DNA of 31,802 nt, taken from positions 1 to 31,802 of the forward strand of contig JAQBUV010000025.1 of NCBI GenBank assembly GCA_027623815.1, written 5' to 3'. This stretch comes from Casp-Chloro-G3 sp002816715. Lineage in GTDB: Bacteria > Chloroflexota > Dehalococcoidia > Lucifugimonadales > UBA3495. Shown piece after piece: positions 1-5,946 of the stretch. A model generated the notes under the pieces. The model saw only the letters and a program-made list of their open reading frames with translations. It was not told the origin of the DNA and did not search any database. Made by a program: the position numbers and the translations under genes. Every line of letters begins with the position of its first letter. Within the stretch, counting starts at the first letter, position 1.

Positions 1-667
1 CACATAACATCTCTGGTGGTACACAATTACTCCGCCCCGATGGTACGTTTTCTCTCCGCCCTTGACACAAACCCCCGGTCCGATGATAATTCGATCTATT
101 TTGGGTTGCGGGAGTGCCCAATTTCATCGATTTTAAGATCGAGAGTTCCATCTCCTATCCGGACAAACGGCAACTGGAGATGATCCAATATTATTGCTGG
201 TTGAAGATCCAAGATCGTTGCCTAAGGATACCGAAAGCACCAAACAACACGAATCGTTCAAAATGGGCAACTCACTAATACAAATGAATGAATTAATTTG
301 GGAGTAGGCTTCAGTGAATTTGGACGCAGTATATATTTCGGCTGGAATGGCTGAGGCATGGTAAAAACCCTGCTGATACTTGCACGGTCTGCCCTTAGGG
401 CTCATGACGAAATAACTGATGCAATCGTTAGCTGTAACCCTATTTGGGAAGTCTCACACGTGAACCATTTATTTCGTCATGATGCCTTAGTTTGTAGGCC
501 AGCGAAATAAACGGGAAATCGTCCCAAAACGCTGAGGTGAGGGGAGTAGCAAAAAATTACAGCCCGAACTTCTGCGATGCTGAATAGACTGGAACGAAGG
601 CCGCAAACGAACCGGGATTGACTCTGAGGTGGATTTCAGAAAACTGAGGGGAGAGTATGGTTTGGAG
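1..667. other. Gene-poor decayed stretch
   Basis: I see no convincing intact gene here. On the plus strand, one frame (about 3 to 275) reads like protein, for example VPNFIDFKIE followed by PDKRQLEMIQYY, but it is interrupted by three stops near 63-89. It may be the remains of a gene that I cannot identify. A perfect 13-bp inverted repeat (CATGACGAAATAA at 403-415, its complement at 469-481) sits further on. The stretch ends at the decayed PAS-LuxR gene. This is consistent with relaxed selection. Confidence 0.4.
403..481. repeat. 13-bp perfect inverted repeat
   Basis: CATGACGAAATAA at 403-415 is matched by its exact reverse complement at 469-481, separated by 53 bp. There is no T-tract on either side, so it does not look like an intrinsic terminator. 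It could be a remnant of a small palindromic element. Confidence 0.5.
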
Positions 668-1278
668 TTAGACTAGCCCCAAGCGAGTCGCCGCGGCAAC
701 CTCTTCCAGTCGACTACTACTGCTCAGCTTATCCAAGAGGTATTGAATGTGAGTGCGAACAGTGGCTTCGCTGATGACCAGCCCAGTAGCGATATCCTTC
801 TTCCTTTGCCCTGGCTTGGCAGGAGTAGCACGTCCATTTCACGCCCAGTCAGATCTGGCCTACTTTCAACCCGAGGCTCTAGTTTCGCCATATTCAGAGG
901 TGCCGGTCTTGCATCAATCGCTGACAAGTAGCTTCCCAATCGTTGAAGCAGCATCTGCCCATCAATGCGGTGCCATTACAAGTGGAGGAAGGGGACAATA
1001 TCTCCCTTCAGGGCCCGCGGGATCGCAGCGCACCCAGTGTGGCGATACGATGGGGCTCCCTCAAGTGATGGGCCCAATATCTGGGAACAAACCTTATTCA
1101 ACAGTTCATGCTCTGCGCACTCGAGGATTTGAGCGGCGGTAAAATTGCAGAATAGTATATTGCCTGGCAGGTTTACGCAGTAAACACCGTGTGGAGCGTC
1201 GACGAAAGCCTCAAATAGTTCTTCGCTGTCGACCTCTGGCTAATCAAACAGCCCTAAACAGCCCGTTCTTGGTTCCAT
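668..1278 (-). pseudogene. Broken PAS-LuxR transcription regulator
   Basis: Read from 1278 down to 668, this stretch encodes an N-terminal PAS-like domain (AFVDAPHGVYCVNLPGNILF, then LLNKVCSQILG) and a C-terminal LuxR-type helix-turn-helix. The HTH starts with LTGREMDVLL and, in another frame, continues with KDIATGLVISEATVRTHIQY and LLDKLSSSSRLEEVAAA to a stop at 668-670. In-frame stops lie near 1257 (TAG, after LGLFD) and at 976-978 (TAA). A one-base loss near 810, in an AAAGG context, splits the HTH. With those defects removed the product would be about 200 residues, which suits a single-PAS LuxR regulator binding DNA in response to a small signal. Domain recognition is from motif similarity. 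The broken state is seen directly. Confidence 0.75.
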
Positions 1279-1506
1279 CCGAATTCGTGCTCAATTCCCT
1301 CGCCACAAGCCACTAGAAAAACTTTCGTCGACGAATGCCGTACAAATTAAAATCCGCTACCGGCCAGGGTACGTGGGTTTGGGCACCTCCCACTCAACCC
1401 GAACTGAGTACCCGAGCCGACTGATAAGGAATGGCACCAAATCTGTCTGTGGAATTTTGCCGACAAACTCCGCATTACCGGGTTTGCTATTGGCTCTCAG
1501 CAGCCT
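1279..1506. other. Spacer with no recognisable feature
   Basis: I see no gene, strong hairpin or promoter between the decayed PAS-LuxR gene and the small Cys/His-rich gene. Confidence 0.4.
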
Positions 1507-1731
1507 TTAAAGGTCTGTATGTCCCTTCAGGAGCTTGGCGACCGCGTCGGCGGCACGCTGTTTTTGCACCTCTGGAATCTCAGTTTCAAACTCATGACGT
1601 GGCATGAAATTAAACTGGGGACGCCGGAGTTCCATTTTGGCACACCAGCGACAGACTCCGGCCAGACTGTGCCAACTTTCCAGGTGCCCACACCAACAAC
1701 GTCGAGATATCTTATTTTCCTTCTTTGCCAT
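1507..1731 (-). CDS. Small Cys/His-rich putative zinc-binding protein
   Basis: A 74-residue protein. The ATG at 1731 follows an AAGGA ribosome site about 8 bases upstream, which supports real translation. Residues 13-31 carry the pattern C-x-C-G-H-x4-H-x6-C-x2-C, seen as CWCGH, WH and CRWC, which suggests a single structural zinc site. The rest is a basic and acidic tail with no membrane segment or signal peptide. Such C-x-CGH proteins turn up as hypothetical genes near mobile DNA, but I do not recognise a named family and assign no function. It lies just downstream of the tRNA-Ser terminator and on the same strand, next to a decayed region, so it could be island cargo. Confidence 0.55.
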   Translation of the reverse strand: MAKKENKISRRCWCGHLESWHSLAGVCRWCAKMELRRPQFNFMPRHEFETEIPEVQKQRAADAVAKLLKGHTDL

Positions 1732-1790
1732 GTTTGTTGTCCTTGTCTCGAGGTGATGGACATCGTGATTTTGGTCCGGGAGAAAAAATC

Positions 1791-1810
1791 CGTGGACATT
1801 TCGTGGACAT
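1791..1810. repeat. 9-bp direct repeat, 11-bp period
   Basis: CGTGGACAT occurs at 1791-1799 and again at 1802-1810, and a related ATGGACATCGTG lies near 1756. Closely spaced direct repeats beside a tRNA can be integrase arm sites, but no integrase gene is present here. Confidence 0.35.
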
Positions 1811-1825
1811 CAGTGCTGTTGATCG

Positions 1826-1854
1826 AAAAAGAGGCAGTCCCTAAAGGCTGCCTC
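1826..1854 (-). terminator. Intrinsic terminator after tRNA-Ser
   Basis: On the minus strand, GAGGCAG (1854-1848) pairs with CTGCCTC (1837-1831) across a 10-base loop and runs straight into TTTTT (1830-1826). It lies 23 bases past the tRNA CCA end. Confidence 0.85.
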
Positions 1855-1874
1855 AGTCTCATTTCGGGCTCAAT

Positions 1875-1964
<90 letters not shown>

Positions 1965-1977
1965 AAGTCCGCACCTC

Positions 1978-2006
1978 AGAATATCTTGCTTGCCCTAGTA
2001 TTTCAA
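1978..2006 (-). promoter_or_regulatory. Sigma-70-type promoter for tRNA-Ser
   Basis: On the minus strand TTGAAA (2006-2001), a 17-base spacer, then TATTCT (1983-1978), placed 13 bases before the tRNA 5' end. Confidence 0.7.
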
Positions 2007-2100
2007 GGGCAATGGCGTGCCTTGTGCCTGCTGTCGGCCCAAAGTGGGGTTGCTCGCCCGTTGACTTACCGTTATAGTTACGAATAGGTTGATAAATAGT

Positions 2101-2150
2101 ATTGACGAGACTAGGGTAGTGTATTCTAGGGTTTAGTGGTTCTCGTCAAT
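2101..2150 (+). promoter_or_regulatory. Promoter/operator region of the Fur-type gene with 10-bp inverted repeat
   Basis: ATTGACGAGA at 2101-2110 and its exact reverse complement TCTCGTCAAT at 2141-2150 flank 30 bases, ending 14 bases before the start codon at 2165. The left arm contains a -35-like TTGACG (2102-2107). The right arm would lie in the leader. The arrangement suits an autoregulatory operator or a leader hairpin. It does not match a canonical 19-bp Fur box. Confidence 0.5.
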
Positions 2151-2164
2151 TACTTGGAGCGTTC

Positions 2165-2605
2165 ATGACCCCTACAGAAATCGCAGAAAGATTAAGAGAA
2201 TGGGGAGTAAGGGTAACCCCACAGCGGTTAGCCATCGCTGAAGCGGTGCTTAACTCGGTGGATCATCCTTCCGTGCAGCAGATTTACGAGCGCGTCCAGG
2301 ACCACTTCCCCTCCATGACTCTGGCGACCATCTATTCTACCCTGGATGTGCTGAAGAGGAGCCTGCTGATTCAAGAGCTGCCCTTCCCCCAGTTTTCGCG
2401 GTACGAATCAAACCTGGAGCCTCACGTCAACCTGGTCTGCATCCAGTGCGGCAACGTAATAGACGCCAGCGCCGGAGCAGAGGCCGTGGTGCGGCTTCGG
2501 GAGCAGGTGGCCAGCGAGTCCAACTTCCGGGTTGCCTGGCAGCGGGTCGATTTTCACGGTTGGTGCCGCCGTTGCGCCGCGCAAAAGCAGGCCCATCCGG
2601 CGTAG
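2165..2605 (+). CDS. Fur/PerR-family metal-dependent transcription regulator
   Basis: 146 residues, the usual length for the Fur family. An N-terminal winged helix (about 1-80, with RVTPQRLAIAEAV and LATIYSTLDVLK) binds DNA, and a C-terminal dimerisation domain follows. The structural zinc site is C92-x2-C95 (VCIQCG) and C134-x2-C137 (CRRC). The regulatory site aligns best with PerR: H34, E81 (for PerR D85), H87 and D100 are present, but the position of PerR H93 is N89. It may sense metal or peroxide, and which one cannot be told from sequence. The start is set by GGAG just upstream of 2165. A VOC-family gene follows after 42 bases, probably in the same transcript. A perfect inverted repeat upstream suggests autoregulation. 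Confidence 0.88.
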   Translation: MTPTEIAERLREWGVRVTPQRLAIAEAVLNSVDHPSVQQIYERVQDHFPSMTLATIYSTLDVLKRSLLIQELPFPQFSRYESNLEPHVNLVCIQCGNVIDASAGAEAVVRLREQVASESNFRVAWQRVDFHGWCRRCAAQKQAHPA

Positions 2606-2647
2606 GCGTAGTTTTATGATTTCCCAGACCGCTGGTAGCGGAGCAGC

Positions 2648-3004
2648 ATGATCACCGGCGTGGTTGGAATTACCCTTTGGACTGACAATCTGGAGCGGCT
2701 GCTTCATTTTTACCACGATACGTTGCGGTTGCCTCTACATTCCAAGCACGGGGACTTCATCGCCTTTGAACTGGGCGATATCCGGTTCAACATTGGGCTG
2801 CACCACCAGGTGACTGGCGATTCAAAAGACCCCTTCCGCATCATGGCCCACCTGGGCGTTGACGACATTCACGCTGAGCACCAGCGGCTCTTGGCATTTG
2901 GGACGGAATTCATCCGCCCGCCGGAGCATGAGCACTGGGGAGGCTGGGTTGCCACTTTCAGAGACCCGGACGGCAACCTGCTACAGATGCTCCAGTTTCC
3001 ATAA
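2648..3004 (+). CDS. VOC (glyoxalase/dioxygenase-fold) protein
   Basis: 118 residues forming one vicinal-oxygen-chelate domain: start VVGITLWTDNLERLLHFYHD, a middle histidine-rich segment, and an end of FRDPDGNLLQML typical of the fold. The terminal metal ligand, usually Glu in the DPDGN-x-x-E motif, is Gln here, so metal binding may be altered or absent. Family members include glyoxalases, dioxygenases and antibiotic-binding proteins, and the substrate is unknown. The ATG is preceded by GGAG. It follows the Fur-type regulator by 42 bases in the same direction, so co-expression with a metal or stress response is plausible but unproven. Confidence 0.82.
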   Translation: MITGVVGITLWTDNLERLLHFYHDTLRLPLHSKHGDFIAFELGDIRFNIGLHHQVTGDSKDPFRIMAHLGVDDIHAEHQRLLAFGTEFIRPPEHEHWGGWVATFRDPDGNLLQMLQFP

Positions 3005-3080
3005 CATATATTTCGACATGTTCAGCGGAGGCATATTTGGCCATGAGTCCTGGATACACCTGATGTTAAGATTGCTATAG

Positions 3081-3374
3081 TTTGACGAAACCCACTTTCC
3101 CCGCCCCTACCGTCCCATTCTGGAATACGGCGGCTGGGGCGTCCGATTTGTTTGGAAGGGTAAAGCCTACAACGTATGGGGCAATCAAGGGGTGCAGTTG
3201 GAATTGACCGGCGGAAAACGTTTGTTGATTGGGTCTCAGCGCTCGGATGAGTTGGCGCAGATGATTGAGGCAGCAAATTCGGGACTATCTCCCCAATCGT
3301 TAAGGCCGACCATTCGGAGCCTGCCGAACCATTCAGCCGCGCTGTATCTCATATCTGGTGATCGCTTAATCTAA
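3081..3374 (+). pseudogene. C-terminal fragment of a membrane-associated hypothetical protein
   Basis: An open frame directly after a TAG at 3078-3080 reads FDETHFPRPYRPILEYGGWG, then VWKGKAYNVWGNQGVQLEL and GGKRLLIGSQRSDELAQMIE. The G-G-W-G and I-G-S-Q-R-x-x-E-L segments resemble the C-terminus of PH-like membrane proteins of unknown function. The membrane segments expected upstream are missing and no good ATG with a ribosome site exists, so this looks like the surviving tail of a deleted gene. A GTG at 3192 could in principle start a 60-residue peptide. Family assignment is tentative. Confidence 0.5.
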
Positions 3375-3410
3375 ATATCGTTTGGATCGAGTTTCGTTAG
3401 GAGTAACTCT

Positions 3411-3715
3411 ATGCTATACATGGTTGAACTTAGCCACAGTCCCCAGCAATGCCCCGGAGTTGCTCTGGAGATTCGTGATCGAGTGCTGCGGATGTCGGAC
3501 ACAATGGAAAAAGTGATGCAGAGTCACGGCTGTGCCTATAAAGGGGCTGGATTGGCAAGTCATCCCACATGACTTTCCTGTTGCTTGACGCTCCCGGCGC
3601 TCATGCCGTAGATGACGCGATGGTGGACTTGGGCCTGGCGGTGTGGAACACATCAACCATGTACCCAGTCATTCCTATTGAAGAAGGGGTTGAGGGACTA
3701 AGGGCGATTCAGTGA
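3411..3715 (+). pseudogene. Frameshifted small protein (DUF3303-like)
   Basis: From ATG 3411 (after GGAG in TTAGGAGTAACT) the frame reads MLYMVELSHSPQQCPGVALE and onward to HGCAYKG, then goes wrong. From about 3545 the -1 frame continues smoothly: GWIGKSSHMTFLLLDAPGAH, DDAMVDLGLAVWNT, YPVIPIEEGVEGLRAIQ and a stop at 3713-3715. Adding one G to the GGGG run at 3543-3546 restores an uninterrupted product of about 101 residues. The repaired protein resembles the small DUF3303-type ferredoxin-like-fold proteins of unknown role. It may be a true pseudogene or a sequence error. Two other genes in this window show the same kind of defect. Confidence 0.7.
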
Positions 3716-3730
3716 GCACAGATCATGGGG

Positions 3731-3831
3731 CTAGTACACCTTCGCGCAGTTCTTTCGGTAGTTTTAATATGCTCATCGCTGCTAATTTCGGTGAGCTAAA
3801 CTACCGAGATATTTAGCCCAGAGTGTACTAG
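3731..3831. repeat. About 100-bp nested palindromic element
   Basis: The outer arms CTAGTACAC (3731-3739) and GTGTACTAG (3823-3831) are perfect inverted repeats. Inner arms TCGGTAGTTT (3755-3764) and AAACTACCGA (3798-3807) are also perfect. The right outer arm contains the stop codon of the minus-strand Rieske gene (3828-3830). It lies between two converging genes and has no T-tract. It may be a MITE-like element or a bidirectional barrier. Confidence 0.65.
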
Positions 3832-4187
3832 TGCGGGTTATCGGTGCCCCATTTAGTCTTGTCTTCCGGTACTTCCGCGTACAACTGGCCGTTCCTGACA
3901 GTGACTGGGAAGTTGTACATCCGCGACCTTGGGCCGTTGACGCACACCCCCTCTTTTAGCTCAAATCGCCAGCCGTGATCCGGGCACATGAAGCAGTTAT
4001 CCCAGCGAACAATCTGGCCCCAACTGTGCGGGCAAATGGCCGAGAGCAAACGGTAGGCGCCTTCTTTATCCCGGGACAGAAAGTACTCGTCCGGGCCAAT
4101 GGTCAAAGGGAACGGCAGTTCGCCAATCGATGATTCGGCTCCCAGGTCGAGTTGTCTAATCCCTGGGGCGGGTTCAGCAGTGCTCAT
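3828..4187 (-). CDS. Rieske [2Fe-2S] ferredoxin-like protein
   Basis: 119 residues from the ATG at 4187. An upstream in-frame ATG at 4247 would add 20 residues that look unlike the family. The Rieske cluster motif is intact: C52-P-H54 and C68-P-D-H71 (ICPHSWGQIV then CFMCPDHGW), so two Cys and two His should hold a [2Fe-2S] centre. There is no membrane anchor, which points to a soluble electron carrier like those that feed aromatic-ring dioxygenases or similar oxygenases. No oxygenase gene is adjacent, so the partner is unknown. The stop codon lies inside a palindromic element. The IS at 4307 inserted about 120 bases upstream of the start and may have displaced its control region. Confidence 0.85.
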   Translation of the reverse strand: MSTAEPAPGIRQLDLGAESSIGELPFPLTIGPDEYFLSRDKEGAYRLLSAICPHSWGQIVRWDNCFMCPDHGWRFELKEGVCVNGPRSRMYNFPVTVRNGQLYAEVPEDKTKWGTDNPH

Positions 4188-4269
4188 CAGTCCATCCCCG
4201 GCAGTTTGATTTGACGCCAGTTTAGGGCACCAATGCCGGGGATGCAAGGACAGGTGCGATAGTGTTTTG

Positions 4270-4290
4270 TTGGTGTTTAAGTAACACCAA
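4270..4290. repeat. 8-bp hairpin next to IS insertion point
   Basis: TTGGTGTT (4270-4277), a 5-base loop, then AACACCAA (4283-4290) form a perfect hairpin 7 bases before the left target duplication of the IS. It could be part of the leader of the Rieske gene or a feature that attracted the IS. Confidence 0.55.
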
Positions 4291-4297
4291 TGTATTG

Positions 4298-4306
4298 TAT
4301 GAAACC
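4298..4306. repeat. Left 9-bp target-site duplication of the IS
   Basis: TATGAAACC at 4298-4306 is repeated exactly at 5750-5758, immediately outside both IS ends. Confidence 0.9.
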
Positions 4307-4339
4307 GGGTGCACCTGACTTTTGTTAAGAAAAGAGATA

Positions 4340-4389
4340 CCCTCCGTAGTGAAAGAACCCCGAGCGGATAACCGCCGAGCTACGGAGGG
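4340..4389 (+). promoter_or_regulatory. Hairpin that can hide the transposase ribosome-binding site
   Basis: CCCTCCGTAG (4340-4349) is the exact reverse complement of CTACGGAGGG (4380-4389). The right arm contains the Shine-Dalgarno GGAGGG (4384-4389), 4 bases before ATG 4394. A nested GCGG-ATAA-CCGC stem (4364-4375) would stack inside the loop. Transcripts entering from outside the IS would carry both arms and hide the ribosome site. A transcript starting inside the loop would not. Confidence 0.7.
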
Positions 4390-4393
4390 CATC

Positions 4394-5731
4394 ATGGTAC
4401 CGAATGATACCACAGTCGATGGGTTGGCAGAGCAGTTAATGGAAGCCGTTGCAGAGGATATGAAGGAGTTGGCTCGATGGCTGGTGCAGCACCGCCAGGG
4501 TGAATTGCGTACCTTGGAAGACGGTTTGCGAGCAAGTGGTCACCGGCTGTTGTGCCGGCTGATGGAGGAATCCCTGGTTCAGGAGGAAGAGGTCCGTCGG
4601 GAGGGACTCCACCCCGGCTGTGCTCAGTGTGGCCAGGAAACCAGTTGGCTGGGACAACGTCCCAAGAGAGTGCACCTGCTACTGGGAGAGATGGTATTGC
4701 CCCGATGTTGCTATTACTGTGCTGAGTGTCACACCACCTGGGCCCCCCTGGACCGACAGTTGGGCATCGACCAGAGTGGTCGCTCCCCACGCTTGGTGGA
4801 GGCGATGGCTTTGCTGGGAGCAGAACTACCCTTCAGCCCGGCGAGCCAGCGGCTGGCCCAGCTATGTGGGGTGACGGTAGGCCCCAGCCAAATTGAAGAG
4901 GTTACGGAAGGGATCGGGCAAACCTGGCAGCAGCAGGAAATGGTCCAGATGACCCGGGCCTTCGAGAATCACCAGTTGCCCCCAGTGGAAAACCACTATC
5001 CCTGGCTAGTGGTGGCCCTGGATGGAGTGATGGCGCCCTACCGAGATGGTTATCACGAGGTGAAGGTAGCTGCCATTGGCGGGGTCGAGTGGGTGCCCCC
5101 GGAATGGGCGGAGGCATCGGTGGCGTGGCGCTATGTGGTGCATACCGGCGATGTGGCTACCTTGGGAAAGCTGGCGTGGTTGGAGAGCTATCGCCAGGGG
5201 TTGGAGGAAGCGGAACAAGTTATCGTATTAGGGGATGGAGCCCCCTGGATTTGGCATCTAGCGGAAGACCACTGGCCTGGGGGAGTGCAAATTCTGGACT
5301 TCTACCATGCCACCCAGCATCTATGGGCAATGGGACGGTCACTGTGGGGTGAGGGAAGTTGCCAGGTAGCCCCTTGGGTGGAAGCGGCTAAAGATCGGCT
5401 GGCTGGGGGCAAGGTAGAGGAATTATTGGCCCAATGGCGGGACCTGCAGGCCCAAGACTCTGAGGGCTTTGCTAAAGAGTTGAATTACTTCACCAACCAG
5501 CGGCAGCGGATGAAATACGATGAATACCGGGCAGCCGGGTATCCCATAGGAAGCGGTGCCGTGGAGAGTGCCAACCGGCATGTAGTGGGGGTTCGAGTGA
5601 AGCAAGCGGGAATGCGCTGGTTAGAGCCGGGCATCAAAGGGGTGTTGGCCTTACGTGCCCTGTTACGCAGCAGCCAACGCTGGAGTCAATGGTGGGATCG
5701 ACAATCCCTGCCTATACCTCTTGCGGCCTAA
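4394..5731 (+). CDS. ISKra4-family transposase
   Basis: 445 residues from ATG 4394, chosen because GGAGGG sits 4 bases upstream. A longer TTG start at 4322 would lie in the inverted repeat. The N-terminal third holds a zinc-ribbon-like C-x2-C (CAQCG) and C-x2-C (CAECH) pair. The catalytic core follows with YPWLVVALDGVMAPYR, IVLGDGAPWIW, LDFYHATQHLW and, near the end, YPIGSGAVESANRHVVG, a pattern of ISKra4-type DDE transposases: D in ALDGV, D in LGDGA, and E in GAVESAN. There are no frameshifts or internal stops, so it is probably active. Translation is likely limited by the hairpin at 4340-4389. Confidence 0.93.
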   Translation: MVPNDTTVDGLAEQLMEAVAEDMKELARWLVQHRQGELRTLEDGLRASGHRLLCRLMEESLVQEEEVRREGLHPGCAQCGQETSWLGQRPKRVHLLLGEMVLPRCCYYCAECHTTWAPLDRQLGIDQSGRSPRLVEAMALLGAELPFSPASQRLAQLCGVTVGPSQIEEVTEGIGQTWQQQEMVQMTRAFENHQLPPVENHYPWLVVALDGVMAPYRDGYHEVKVAAIGGVEWVPPEWAEASVAWRYVVHTGDVATLGKLAWLESYRQGLEEAEQVIVLGDGAPWIWHLAEDHWPGGVQILDFYHATQHLWAMGRSLWGEGSCQVAPWVEAAKDRLAGGKVEELLAQWRDLQAQDSEGFAKELNYFTNQRQRMKYDEYRAAGYPIGSGAVESANRHVVGVRVKQAGMRWLEPGIKGVLALRALLRSSQRWSQWWDRQSLPIPLAA

Positions 5732-5749
5732 CAAAAACCCGGTGCACCC

Positions 5750-5758
5750 TATGAAACC
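5750..5758. repeat. Right 9-bp target-site duplication of the IS
   Basis: TATGAAACC, an exact copy of 4298-4306, directly after the right inverted repeat. Confidence 0.9.
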
Positions 5759-5838
5759 CCCAAACTTCCTTTATTCCCATTTCTAGGTTATAATGAATAT
5801 CAAAAGAGATCCAAAATCATTAAACCGACCCAAAATGG

Positions 5839-5867
5839 TTGACACGATCAGTCTTCGGGAATATGAT
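5839..5867 (+). promoter_or_regulatory. Strong sigma-70 promoter for DUF1800-DUF1501
   Basis: A consensus TTGACA (5839-5844), exactly 17 bases, then TATGAT (5862-5867), about 80 bases before the DUF1800 start. This is the closest to consensus in the window. Confidence 0.8.
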
Positions 5868-5946
5868 TTACCCATCAATGCTAGGCATATAGGGCGCAAT
5901 GCGCTCTTGGCCACATATGGATACATATCACGGAAGGAGGCATAGG

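Larger units (their letters stand above)
4307..5749 (+). mobile_element. Complete ISKra4-like insertion sequence, 1443 bp
   Basis: The terminal inverted repeats are 23 bp with 19 matches: the left end (4307-4329) starts GGGTGCACC and the right end (5727-5749) finishes GGTGCACCC. Both ends start with GGG, as I recall for ISKra4-family elements. An exact 9-bp duplication, TATGAAACC, flanks it. One intact transposase fills the element, and its stop codon lies inside the right repeat. Perfect direct repeats and an unbroken gene indicate a recent insertion. It sits between the Rieske gene and the DUF1800 gene and leaves the DUF1800 promoter (5839-5867) intact. Confidence 0.92.

Noticed and set aside
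753..1142. A 129-codon plus-strand frame
   Set aside because: It is the reverse of the decayed PAS-LuxR gene, which explains the region better.
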